From an uncultured Oxalobacteraceae bacterium (GTDB taxonomy: Bacteria > Pseudomonadota > Gammaproteobacteria > Burkholderiales > Burkholderiaceae), in the NCBI GenBank assembly GCA_946480015.1, contig CAMLIL010000014.1, positions 13,113-77,112 of the forward strand: a stretch of DNA of 64,000 nt. The letters run 5' to 3'. Below are positions 17,830 to 25,680 of the stretch, in pieces. The translations under genes and the position numbers were made by a program. The notes below the pieces were generated by a model, which was not told where the DNA came from, searched no databases, and saw only the letters and a program-made list of their open reading frames with translations. The first letter of the stretch is position 1. Each line of letters opens with the position of its first letter.

Positions 17830-18291
17830 ATGACGACTGTTGCCGAAATTCTCGCAAAAATCGCGAACAAAACTGCTGTTAAAGCCGACTTTGACCAACT
17901 TGCAAAACTGTATGAAGCAGAAGCCGAGCAAGAAAAGAAAGCGGAAGAAGTGTTCAACAAACTTATTGATACTATCAGCAAAGCGAAGATTGACCCCGCT
18001 AAACTTTATGCCGCGCTTGCTGAAAAAGAGTTGATTTCGGCTCCAAAAACTTCGGCAAAAAGTGATAAAGTTGTTTTGGTTGAAGAACCAATCAAGACAA
18101 AAGAAGGTCGTGACAGCACCTTCAAAATTTGGGGCGGTCGTGATTTGAATGCTTTGCAAGGCGAAGCTAAGAAAAATTGGCTGGCTTTGAAAGCTAAAGG
18201 CAAAGACTACTTTATGACCCGCTTCACCGAAGAAGGAAAAAAATACAACGAAGCATTCGGCACCGCTTGGGTTGAAGCATTGTTCAAGTAA
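17830..18291 (+). CDS. Small charged helical protein, unknown
   Basis: 153 residues from the ATG at 17830 (MTTVAEILAKIANKTAVKAD); an in-frame ATG at 17770 would add 20 residues but has no ribosome site. The N-terminal half is rich in Ala, Lys and Glu and is predicted helical, possibly a coiled coil; a linker follows, then a compact C-terminal segment (STFKIWGGRDLNALQGEAKKNWLALKAKG). The helix-linker-small-domain layout recalls H-NS-like nucleoid proteins, but the H-NS DNA-binding signature is not seen, so no function is assigned. A strong terminator follows. Confidence 0.75.
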   Translation: MTTVAEILAKIANKTAVKADFDQLAKLYEAEAEQEKKAEEVFNKLIDTISKAKIDPAKLYAALAEKELISAPKTSAKSDKVVLVEEPIKTKEGRDSTFKIWGGRDLNALQGEAKKNWLALKAKGKDYFMTRFTEEGKKYNEAFGTAWVEALFK

Positions 18292-18310
18292 TCAACAAGT
18301 TTAATGAAGA

Positions 18311-18338
18311 AGCCCCGAATTTCGGGGCTTTTTTTTCG
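18311..18338 (+). terminator. Rho-independent terminator
   Basis: Stem AGCCCCGAA with its complement TTCGGGGCT, followed by a run of eight T, 20 bases after the stop at 18291. Confidence 0.9.
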
Positions 18339-18340
18339 TC

Positions 18341-18565
18341 TTAATATGCAATCTTTTCATTTAACTTATTGACCTTGAATGCCCGCATTTTGTTAATTCT
18401 AATAAAAAACATATGCACCGCCGCTTGCAAATTGTCCAAATTATCAACAGAGAGCTTGTCCAAATCTATCGTCAAAAATCTCGTTTCAATCTCGTTTTTT
18501 ATTAAGTTATTCACACAACAATTGACAATATACTTGTTGATAAATTCTTCTTCGTAGTCTTCCAT
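18341..18565 (-). CDS. Hypothetical protein
   Basis: 74 residues (MEDYEEEFINKYIVNCCVNN), no recognised domain, mixed helical and acidic. It is the last gene of a four-gene minus-strand cluster reading 19530 to 18341 and starts four bases after the stop of the gene upstream. It may end at the bidirectional stem at 18311. Composition is element-like. Confidence 0.55.
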   Translation of the reverse strand: MEDYEEEFINKYIVNCCVNNLIKNEIETRFLTIDLDKLSVDNLDNLQAAVHMFFIRINKMRAFKVNKLNEKIAY

Positions 18566-18569
18566 AAAA

Positions 18570-18944
18570 TCAAATCCCCCTAAAGTCGTTTATAAGTTCT
18601 TCTTCAATTTGCTCCTCAGTTTTATGACTTTGAATTTTCTTAACCTCCAATAAAATTCTTTGCTCTAACTTCGCCAACAATCCTTTAGTGTTCCACTTGC
18701 TCACTATTTTGCTCAACTGTGTATTGTTGATTGGGTTTCGCTCGTTTAATTCATACAACTCATTGTCAGCATTAAGCAAGTATTCAAGTATGTCTCTATG
18801 TCTCCAACTTAGGACTCTCAATGCTCCAATAAGCACAACATACGACATTTCTTTGTCTTTATTGGTCAAGACGACATACCAACTATTCGCGCCCTGCTTC
18901 TGCTTATTTAGTTCGCTCAATTCTCTATAATCTACTCTTAACAT
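18570..18944 (-). CDS. Hypothetical protein
   Basis: 124 residues, no family recognised. The middle has a hydrophobic patch (MSYVVLIGALRVLSW) and the C-terminal third is strongly charged (KTEEQIEEELINDF). A clear AAGGAG lies seven bases before the ATG at 18944. It belongs to the four-gene minus-strand cluster. Confidence 0.7.
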   Translation of the reverse strand: MLRVDYRELSELNKQKQGANSWYVVLTNKDKEMSYVVLIGALRVLSWRHRDILEYLLNADNELYELNERNPINNTQLSKIVSKWNTKGLLAKLEQRILLEVKKIQSHKTEEQIEEELINDFRGI

Positions 18945-18965
18945 AACTTCTCCTTATAACTTCAA

Positions 18966-19199
18966 TTATCTTATTAAATTACTTCCCCAATCAAGAAACG
19001 GCTTTCCGAACAGTGCGCCCAAGATAAACCCAACAAAAAACAAGCCAAATATAAATACACAAAAACAACCTATTCTTGCCCCCGCTGCTTCCTCATATTC
19101 GTCATTTATCTTCTTGATCAACGCATGTTCTGCGTCTTCTGTTACTTCACTTAATTCCGTTCTTGCTTCCAGCAATCTCTCATAATGTGATTTAGTCAT
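18966..19199 (-). CDS. Small single-span membrane protein
   Basis: 77 residues. A charged N-terminal helix (MTKSHYERLLEARTELSEV) precedes one long hydrophobic segment near residues 42-63 (IGCFCVFIFGLFFVGFILG). No family recognised. The start overlaps the end of the upstream gene by eight bases, so translation is probably coupled. Confidence 0.65.
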   Translation of the reverse strand: MTKSHYERLLEARTELSEVTEDAEHALIKKINDEYEEAAGARIGCFCVFIFGLFFVGFILGALFGKPFLDWGSNLIR

Positions 19200-19530
19200 T
19201 ATCTAAAGTCTCCCCCAAGCTCACAAGAATTTCTATTAAGTCGTCAAAGCCCTGGCCACTCAAATCTAGGAGATATTCCTTTCTCTTCCCTATATCTTTC
19301 CTCATGCTACCAACTGACTTCTCAAGAATATTTATAAAGTCGTCAAATTCATGAACACCGACCCCAAACAGCTTTTTCTTCCTATCTTCTATATCGCTCT
19401 GCATACCCTTAACCAGTTTCTCTAACTTCAACACACAGCCAGCAATATCAACAATATGCTCGTGTCTCTCCTGCACTCCCAACAATATCTCCATTACTTC
19501 CAAGTCCGTCAATTCTTCATTATTTTTCAT
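19192..19530 (-). CDS. Hypothetical helical protein, first gene of minus-strand cluster
   Basis: 112 residues, predicted mostly helical. It contains two related segments, KKKLFGVGVHEFDDFINILE and KEYLLDLSGQGFDDLIEILV, suggesting an internal duplication of about 38 residues. AAAGGAG lies upstream of the ATG at 19530. It is divergent from the mobilization operon across the 19531-19768 spacer. Confidence 0.65.
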   Translation of the reverse strand: MKNNEELTDLEVMEILLGVQERHEHIVDIAGCVLKLEKLVKGMQSDIEDRKKKLFGVGVHEFDDFINILEKSVGSMRKDIGKRKEYLLDLSGQGFDDLIEILVSLGETLDND

Positions 19531-19665
19531 TTCGTCAATCTCCTTTTATTTCTACTATTTTCCTAAATATTCACGCAATGTCAATGTGTGCTCCGATATC
19601 CACTTTTATCATTTACTTGATTTCATATTAAAAATTCTTAATATAAATATTGAGTAGGCGAGCCA

Positions 19666-19738
19666 ACCCAAAACTCTAACTTTCGTTAGATTTTGGACTC
19701 GCAAGGGATACTCCCTTGACCCTTATAGGTTTCACCTA
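19666..19738. other. oriT: Candidate transfer origin: three tandem stem-loops
   Basis: Three inverted repeats lie side by side: CCAAAAC-TCTAAC/GTTAGATTTTGG (19666-19693, loop TTTC, one bulged base), CAAGGGA/TCCCTTG (19701-19717, loop TAC), and ATAGGT/ACCTAT (19724-19738, loop TTC). They sit 31 bases before the first gene of the operon that holds the MobC-like protein and relaxase, the usual place of oriT in mobilizable plasmids. A transcription-control role is an alternative. The spacer 19531-19768 holds no gene. Confidence 0.5.
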
Positions 19739-19768
19739 TGACCGTATAGAAAAAGGAGATAAAAGAGA

Positions 19769-20407
19769 ATGAACGAGAAGATATTGAACTATGTTGAAAC
19801 CGACGAACTAAAGATAAACGAAAACCCTTTCGCTGAAAGCGAGGTATTTTTGTCTAACGACAATCAAAGCGATATAGAGAGGGACTTATATAAATTGATT
19901 GAAGAAACGATAAGAGAGCAATACGAAGAAGCTTTAGACGCAACAACGACCTTTATAGAAGAAGAGGAAGGGAAAGAACTGCGAAACATTAAACTATATT
20001 TTACAAAAGACGAAAACAATAATTATTTAGCCTGGGCGAACTACTCAAAAAACTCAATCACTTTCAATCTATCAAAATGCTATAAGCCACAAATTCTCAA
20101 AGCTGCCATTCACGAAATCTCACATTTGATTGTCGGAAAATATTTGAGCAAAAGGCTTTCCCATTCTTTAGAGTTTGCGATTATTTGCTATTGCATACAA
20201 TACAAAACAAAAATAAGAACTGAAGATTTTTTCACTTCTTATGATATTAGGGAAGAAATAAGCAAGCCATTTTTAAAGATAAATTTCGCAGAGTTTGATT
20301 ATTTCATACAGTGTATCAACTGGAATTCGTTACAAGAACTTGCCGAAAAATCCAAAATACTCGCAGACGAGATCAGGAAAAACTCTGTCCCGCTGAACTT
20401 ATTTTGA
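19769..20407 (+). CDS. SprT-like zinc metallopeptidase domain protein
   Basis: 212 residues. The zincin motif HEISH lies at residues 115-119 (AAIHEISHLIVG), followed 13 residues later by SHSLEFAIICY, which resembles the HGPEF segment carrying the third ligand in SprT/WLM-type proteases. The N-terminal part is acidic and helical. AAAAGGAG precedes the ATG. It opens the mobilization operon, so it may act on a DNA-bound protein, as SprT-like proteases and ArdC-type proteins do, but this is inference. Confidence 0.65.
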   Translation: MNEKILNYVETDELKINENPFAESEVFLSNDNQSDIERDLYKLIEETIREQYEEALDATTTFIEEEEGKELRNIKLYFTKDENNNYLAWANYSKNSITFNLSKCYKPQILKAAIHEISHLIVGKYLSKRLSHSLEFAIICYCIQYKTKIRTEDFFTSYDIREEISKPFLKINFAEFDYFIQCINWNSLQELAEKSKILADEIRKNSVPLNLF

Positions 20408-20433
20408 GACAAAAAAACTACAGGAAAATATTT

Positions 20434-20751
20434 ATGATAAAAAACAAAACTTACATACCATTACAGAACGAAGCAGCAAACAAATTTCTGGACACAAAAG
20501 CAAAACTCGGTTTCAAGAAAAATGTGAAGTTCGTCAATGCGATTGCAAACGGCGACTATGTTTACATAAATTTATATCGTGAGATTTATAGACAAATCGC
20601 AATGCAAGGGAACAATTTGAACCAAATTGCAAGACACACGAACACAGAAAAGAAGATTGACAATTACGCGATTGAGCTACTTGAAGAGATTAGAAATAGC
20701 CAAAAAATAATATTAAAACAATTGAGAAATTATGATAATTACGAACTTTAA
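20434..20751 (+). CDS. mobC: MobC-like relaxosome accessory protein
   Basis: 105 residues from ATG 20434 (AGGA eight bases upstream); the open frame extends upstream to 20311 but overlaps the zincin gene in another frame. The C-terminal half (EIYRQIAMQGNNLNQIARHTNT) matches the MobC signature of ribbon-helix-helix-type accessory proteins (NNLNQIA). It would bind oriT and help the relaxase. It overlaps the relaxase start by 20 bases. Confidence 0.75.
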   Translation: MIKNKTYIPLQNEAANKFLDTKAKLGFKKNVKFVNAIANGDYVYINLYREIYRQIAMQGNNLNQIARHTNTEKKIDNYAIELLEEIRNSQKIILKQLRNYDNYEL

Positions 20752-21964
20752 AAACAACGGGAGTGCGGACGGTGCGGTAAATTATATTTTATCAATGCAC
20801 GATCACGAAGGGAAATTGCGGAGCGTTAAGCCGAAAATCTTAGAGGGCGATCCAGACCTAACGAAAGATATTTGCAAGCAATTCTGTTCGCATTTCAAGA
20901 ATAAAACTGTCTCAGGTGTAATCTCATTTAGAGACGACGAACAGCCAACAGACGAGCAAAAACGCGAAACAATCGCACACTTCAAGAAGACATTTTTACA
21001 CGGACTAGAAGACAGAATAAATGTGTTTTTTGTTGAACACAATGACAAGAACAACTGTGAAATCCACTATGTAATTAATAGAGTTGATTTATCCAATGGG
21101 AAATACATAAATCCTTTTAGCCCTGGAGAACAGACCAAAAATTTAATGAAGTTGTTTAGCGCCGACTTAAACAACAAGTTCGGCTTTAAGCAAGTAGAGG
21201 AAAAACCACTCAAAACAAAATACTCGCAAAATGAGATGAAGTGTTTAAGGAAAGAAAGACACGGAATAAAAAATCTCAAGACTAAGAAATCGATTGACAG
21301 TGCTCTAAATGATTTAGTCAAGTCTGGTGAAATAACGAATCGCAAGGAACTAGTAGAATTTCTAAAAGAAGAGGGATACATAATTGCAAGAAAAGGTGAG
21401 GATTATCTAAGTATTGAGAACCCCAACGGCGGGCGAAATATTCGTTTTCGTGGAGGAATTTTTGCAGAAAATAACGGCTTAGATTACAAAGAAGTCAAAG
21501 AGTTAGCAAACCAAAAACCGAGGTTCTCAAGTCAGGAGACAAGCGAAAAATTGCTTGCAATCGTTGCAAAGCGAAGCGAATACAACAATAAAAGGTATGG
21601 CAGTAAGAAGCTAGAACTGCCAACAAAAAAAGCGCCCGAAGTCAAGAGCGCACCAGCTACAGCACCGCAACAGCCGGTTACCGAGCCGATTAACTCTTCC
21701 CCTGGCACAGCCCCAATTCTTCCCAAAGCCGCTACTAGCAAGGCTTCTACAGACAATCCCGAGCCGACTGGCGGTAACTCGGTTAATGCTGGTTTGGCTG
21801 GTGCTCAAAGTGCTTACGACAGTGCATTAGCGAAGCTTAGAAATGCCAAATCTCACATTGAGCGAATACGAGCACAACAAGAACTATTTAGAGCAAAGCT
21901 CGCTCTAGACAATGCACAAGAAGCAGATTTAGAACAGAAAAATAAAATTAAGGTGAAGATATGA
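20732..21964 (+). CDS. mobA: MOBP-type relaxase (ColE1 MbeA-like)
   Basis: 410 residues. The N-terminus MIITNFKNNGSADGAVNYIL places the catalytic tyrosine at Y18, as in ColE1-type relaxases. The metal site reads HNDKNNCEIH (H103, E110, H112); ColE1 MbeA has an HEN triad at this spacing, so the last Asn is His here. GKYINPF follows as in the family. After about residue 300 there is a Pro/Ala/Ser linker and a helical tail. It nicks oriT and pilots the strand. ATGA overlap with the next gene (21961-21964). Confidence 0.88.
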   Translation: MIITNFKNNGSADGAVNYILSMHDHEGKLRSVKPKILEGDPDLTKDICKQFCSHFKNKTVSGVISFRDDEQPTDEQKRETIAHFKKTFLHGLEDRINVFFVEHNDKNNCEIHYVINRVDLSNGKYINPFSPGEQTKNLMKLFSADLNNKFGFKQVEEKPLKTKYSQNEMKCLRKERHGIKNLKTKKSIDSALNDLVKSGEITNRKELVEFLKEEGYIIARKGEDYLSIENPNGGRNIRFRGGIFAENNGLDYKEVKELANQKPRFSSQETSEKLLAIVAKRSEYNNKRYGSKKLELPTKKAPEVKSAPATAPQQPVTEPINSSPGTAPILPKAATSKASTDNPEPTGGNSVNAGLAGAQSAYDSALAKLRNAKSHIERIRAQQELFRAKLALDNAQEADLEQKNKIKVKI

Positions 21965-22380
21965 GAAAAAAAATTCTAGGGCTACTACAACAAAAAATGA
22001 CCATAGACCAGAGATTAAGCTCTTGGAAATTTGACAGCAATACAGTGCTTACAAGAATAAAGCTACTTCGTGAAAAATGGGCAATTGAAAAAGAGCTTGA
22101 CTTGTATTCACTGGAAGAAATATTCACAGCTATCAACTACGAGCAACTAAAGCGCCACATGGAAAAACGGAGATTAAGAAAAATATTAATGATTGAAAAT
22201 TATGAAAAGGAAGAGCAGGAAGAACGAGAACTGATTGAAGGCAAACTAAAAAATATGGCACTCATAGAATTATATTTTATTTTCTGCACTATGAACCGCG
22301 CCCATTACCATAGCTTCCTAGAGTTAGGAGCTAACACTACACGAGCGAATAAGGTAAATTTTCACAAAAAGCTTAAATGA
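21961..22380 (+). CDS. Hypothetical protein after relaxase
   Basis: 139 residues, very rich in Lys, Glu and Leu, predicted helical with a likely coiled coil in YEKEEQEERELIEGKLKNMA. No family recognised. Its ATG overlaps the relaxase stop, so it is the last gene of the mobilization operon and may be a relaxosome accessory. Confidence 0.6.
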   Translation: MRKKILGLLQQKMTIDQRLSSWKFDSNTVLTRIKLLREKWAIEKELDLYSLEEIFTAINYEQLKRHMEKRRLRKILMIENYEKEEQEERELIEGKLKNMALIELYFIFCTMNRAHYHSFLELGANTTRANKVNFHKKLK

Positions 22381-22402
22381 GATTATACGCAAAATGAAAA
22401 AA

Positions 22403-22430
22403 AGCCAAGATTTTAATCTTGGCTCTTTAC
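22403..22430 (+). terminator. Stem-loop after mobilization operon
   Basis: AGCCAAGAT with complement ATCTTGGCT and a four-base loop, followed by CTTTACTTT, 23 bases after the stop at 22380. The T tract is broken, so termination may be partial. Confidence 0.6.
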
Positions 22431-22489
22431 TTTAACGAAAATTCTTTTATATTATAAGTTCTCACACAGACAATTAAAAGGATTTCAAA

Positions 22490-24337
22490 ATGAATAATAC
22501 CATATTAAGAAATAATAATTCAAATGTCAATGATTTTCACGAAGTATTTTTAAATTTAGTAAATGAAGCTGAAAAAGACGACGACAGAGAATATCAAAAA
22601 TATCTTTATTTTCAAGAGCAACTAAAACCTCTATCAAACCTATGCCCTAAAATATTGTACGGCTACGTTCTGCACATTATCAAGACACAGTTCAACAACG
22701 ACCCGCTTGCATACATTGAGACAATCCCGCTATTTTTTGAAAATTTCACTAAGAAAGATAGATTGATTTGTGACGAAGCGATTGCGAACGAAGATAAGAA
22801 TAAAAACAAGCAATACAAGAGAAAGAAGAAAAATTTATTGTTATGGGCTGCACAGCTTCTCAAGCTTATGGGCGGCAAGGGCGATTTCTTCCGGTCAAAA
22901 ATTTTATGCAATAGCTTGACAGAATACTATAAAGAAGAAATGCAACGAACAGACGATTTCATTTCTCAACATAGATTAGTAAGAAGCAACGGTCAAGTTT
23001 TGAAGTTAGTTAAGCAGTCCGAAAAGCAAAAACAAAAGATTGCACAAATTCTCAAAATTAGTAGTGTCTTGTCTAGGGTTGCACAAGATAAAGGCTTCAC
23101 ATATAGCCTTTGCACAGTGACACTCCCGCCCTGCTTTCACCCCAACCCAACCCGCTCGGACAAGAATTCTTATAACGGAGCGACACCGAAAGAAGCACAA
23201 CACGAAATAATGAAGCTATGGAAAAGGATAAGAGCACAGCTTGCAAAACGCGGCTTTATCGTTGGCGAAAATTATTTCGGGCTTGAAGTGATTGAGTGTC
23301 AAGCCGACTCAACTTTGCACCTACACGCGGTTTTATACCATTCAAAATTTGATACGGTTGAGATACACAGTGCTATCAATTCCGTTGCAGAGAACTACAA
23401 CAAAGAAGCAGACGGCGACATAACAAGAATGATTAGAAATAAAAAGAAAGAACATAAATTTGACATTCGCTTGAATGACGGCAGAGCAAGCGGAGCAACT
23501 TATGTCTTCAAATATATTACAAAGACTCATAGTCCGTATGACAGTGACGACAGCAACGCTATAAAGAATATGGCTTGTCGTGCGCTCTACGGTGTTAGAA
23601 GCTTCGCATTTTTTGGCATTAAGAACTCGCTCACTCAATTCAATTTCTTAGTGACTAATCATATCACCTACAAAAAATATTTTTCTAAGGAGATCAGAAC
23701 AATGTTTGTGTCAGGCGACTACTATACATTTATCACAAAATTCAAGCAATATTTTGAAAATGTCTATTGCGAGATCGACGGCAAGAAGAAATTTCTTGGA
23801 GTGACTTTTGATACTTCTGGCTCTAAAGATATGAAGTCCAAACTTAAAGACAAATACCTGAGCAAATGCACAACGCAAGTTTTCATTGAGAAAAAGCAAT
23901 ATTGTATTTTTGAGTTAGCTGCTACAGAAGATCAAGAAATCGACAGCATAGACGGTCTTGATTTATCTAAGTTCTCTAACAAGGGGGCGAACTTCGCTTA
24001 TGAGCTTGTGCAGCAAAAGCAAGAGCTTTATAACAATGAAAAGTATAAATTTATTGACGATTGCGACAAGAGAGGAATTTCCATACTTGAAGTTGTTGAG
24101 GAATTTTACTACTCAAGAAAATCAAATTATGCTGTCAATTTCCTTTGCAATGAAAAATCACAGTCAAAAGCAACTGCAACCCCTGATAAGGTTGTTCAGT
24201 TACACTTAAACAACCTTATTCAAGAAAAAACGGTTCTGCCGAACAATCCGAAGATAGAAAAATCAAAAATTCATTCTAAAATTGAAGAAAAGACTAAAAT
24301 TAATATTAAATACCAAGATTTTAAACTTAAAAGGTAG
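22490..24337 (+). CDS. Rolling-circle replication initiator, P2 gpA family
   Basis: 615 residues. The core matches the phage replication A-protein family: TLPPCFHPNP near 211-220, the metal-binding HUH motif HLH at H277/H279 (STLHLHAVLY), the two-tyrosine motif YVFKY at Y338 and Y342 (GATYVFKYITKT), and ALYGVRSFAFFG, comparable to the WGIRQFQ region. It would nick the double-strand origin and remain covalently linked. Start ATG follows AAAGGA. No capsid or tail genes accompany it, so it serves replication of the excised element rather than a prophage. Confidence 0.85.
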   Translation: MNNTILRNNNSNVNDFHEVFLNLVNEAEKDDDREYQKYLYFQEQLKPLSNLCPKILYGYVLHIIKTQFNNDPLAYIETIPLFFENFTKKDRLICDEAIANEDKNKNKQYKRKKKNLLLWAAQLLKLMGGKGDFFRSKILCNSLTEYYKEEMQRTDDFISQHRLVRSNGQVLKLVKQSEKQKQKIAQILKISSVLSRVAQDKGFTYSLCTVTLPPCFHPNPTRSDKNSYNGATPKEAQHEIMKLWKRIRAQLAKRGFIVGENYFGLEVIECQADSTLHLHAVLYHSKFDTVEIHSAINSVAENYNKEADGDITRMIRNKKKEHKFDIRLNDGRASGATYVFKYITKTHSPYDSDDSNAIKNMACRALYGVRSFAFFGIKNSLTQFNFLVTNHITYKKYFSKEIRTMFVSGDYYTFITKFKQYFENVYCEIDGKKKFLGVTFDTSGSKDMKSKLKDKYLSKCTTQVFIEKKQYCIFELAATEDQEIDSIDGLDLSKFSNKGANFAYELVQQKQELYNNEKYKFIDDCDKRGISILEVVEEFYYSRKSNYAVNFLCNEKSQSKATATPDKVVQLHLNNLIQEKTVLPNNPKIEKSKIHSKIEEKTKINIKYQDFKLKR

Positions 24338-24454
24338 AGAAAATTATAAAATATTATGTATTTTAACAACATTAGCAATTAATGTTTAGAAATTTGTTTA
24401 TTTAAGATAATTACAATGATAATATAATAACCTCAACGACTTAAAAAGGAACAA

Positions 24455-24823
24455 ATGAAAAAATTAAACACAATTTACGACGATATATCATTCAATATCA
24501 CAGACAGACTCACTCACTTACCCCAATTTGTTCGTGACGAACTTAATGAAAATTGTAGAGCAATAGCTTTAAAAATTATCAATGAGTGGGGTCATTACAC
24601 GGACGGAACGCAAGAGGAGAACGAGCACAATCAAGCTCTATGTTTGCTAGTGCAAATAACTCAAGCACTCATACAATACAATGGTAAGTTTGTGGGACTT
24701 CTGGAAATCTATAATTATCTTGACTATGACTTGACCGCCGAGATTGATAAAACGAAAGCAAAGGAAGTGATAGAAAATGTCTTTAATGAGAATTATGCAG
24801 AAATTTGCGAAGAAGTTTTATAA
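24455..24823 (+). CDS. Hypothetical acidic protein
   Basis: 122 residues, acidic and mainly helical, no recognised domain. AAAAAGGA lies eight bases before the ATG, and a strong terminator follows the stop. The 117-base spacer before it is extremely AT-rich and holds no other gene. Confidence 0.65.
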   Translation: MKKLNTIYDDISFNITDRLTHLPQFVRDELNENCRAIALKIINEWGHYTDGTQEENEHNQALCLLVQITQALIQYNGKFVGLLEIYNYLDYDLTAEIDKTKAKEVIENVFNENYAEICEEVL

Positions 24824-24830
24824 AAGAAGA

Positions 24831-24855
24831 AGCCCTCAAACGAGGGCTTTTTTTC
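24831..24855 (+). terminator. Rho-independent terminator
   Basis: AGCCCTC with complement GAGGGCT around a four-base loop, then seven T. It lies between convergent genes. Confidence 0.88.
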
Positions 24856-24864
24856 GTCTAGTGA

Positions 24865-25542
24865 TTAGTTAATTTTTAGAACTCTATAGAAAACATTATT
24901 GTCATTTGCATTCGCTCCTTTGATACAACCTAACTCCCAACTTAGAGAATTTGTATCAGTTCCCCCAGTAGAGAAATCAATTTGAGTTGTAGTATTTGGG
25001 TTTGAAGCAGTAGAGCCGACAACAAATTGCTCACTATTATTGAATGGCGGATAGACAGGAATAAAGTCACTTCCATTCACATTTTTATTGATTTCTTGGC
25101 AGACACTGTCTTTGATACCCGCTAAAGTGACCGCGATTTCTGGTTGCCCTGGACTGCCTAAAATTGCATAAAAATTCTTGTTTAATGTCCAAATTCCATT
25201 GGGTTCCAAGTAGTCAGCCTTAAAGATATTTGCGGACTCTTTCGGCAAATTGATACCATTCACGGGGTCAAGAATGTTTGTAGAGCCTGCAACATTGGGC
25301 ATAAATGTGATTGAAGCAGGTGAAGCCCCGTTGATTACAGCGGTATCGTAAGCGAGCTTTATAGAGCTTGCATTGTTTATGATTGCAGACGCCGCAATTT
25401 TCGCGCTACTTGAAGAACTTGAGCTTGTGTTGCTTTCACCAGATAAAGCCCAAACACCGATTGCAACAATTACAGCAACGATCACCAAAATTACAGCCAG
25501 AATTGAAAATCCGTTCTTATTTTTTATATTTATATTTCTCAT
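24865..25542 (-). CDS. Type IV pilin-like protein
   Basis: 225 residues from the ATG at 25542 (AAAGGACAAAGT upstream); the longer frame to 25605 lacks a ribosome site. A short basic leader NINIKNKNG is followed by FSILAVILVIVAVIVAIGVW, the prepilin peptidase site G|F and the hydrophobic N-terminal helix. Glu at position 5 of the mature protein is absent (Ala instead), which is atypical for major pilins. A Ser tract follows, then a globular domain with two Cys (SVCQEINKN and WELGCIKG), a pair similar to the C-terminal disulfide of type IVb pilins. It could be a minor pilin or surface adhesin exported by the host pilus machinery. Confidence 0.7.
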   Translation of the reverse strand: MRNINIKNKNGFSILAVILVIVAVIVAIGVWALSGESNTSSSSSSSAKIAASAIINNASSIKLAYDTAVINGASPASITFMPNVAGSTNILDPVNGINLPKESANIFKADYLEPNGIWTLNKNFYAILGSPGQPEIAVTLAGIKDSVCQEINKNVNGSDFIPVYPPFNNSEQFVVGSTASNPNTTTQIDFSTGGTDTNSLSWELGCIKGANANDNNVFYRVLKIN

Positions 25543-25680
25543 ACTTTGTCCTTTTTTTGTTTGTGTAATATAAGTATAAAAAACACAAAAGCAAACGCAA
25601 GACAACCAACGATATCGAATTTTCTGGACTGTTAGTAAAATGGTATGTTACCATTAGGAACCAAAAATCGAGGGGGTAAT

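Noticed and set aside
17830..18291. H-NS/MvaT family call for the small charged protein
   Set aside because: The general layout is similar but no recognisable H-NS or MvaT DNA-binding motif is present, so it is left as unknown.
18341..19530. Toxin-antitoxin or defence system in the four-gene cluster
   Set aside because: No nuclease, ATPase, TIR, RelE/MazF-like or helix-turn-helix motif could be recognised.
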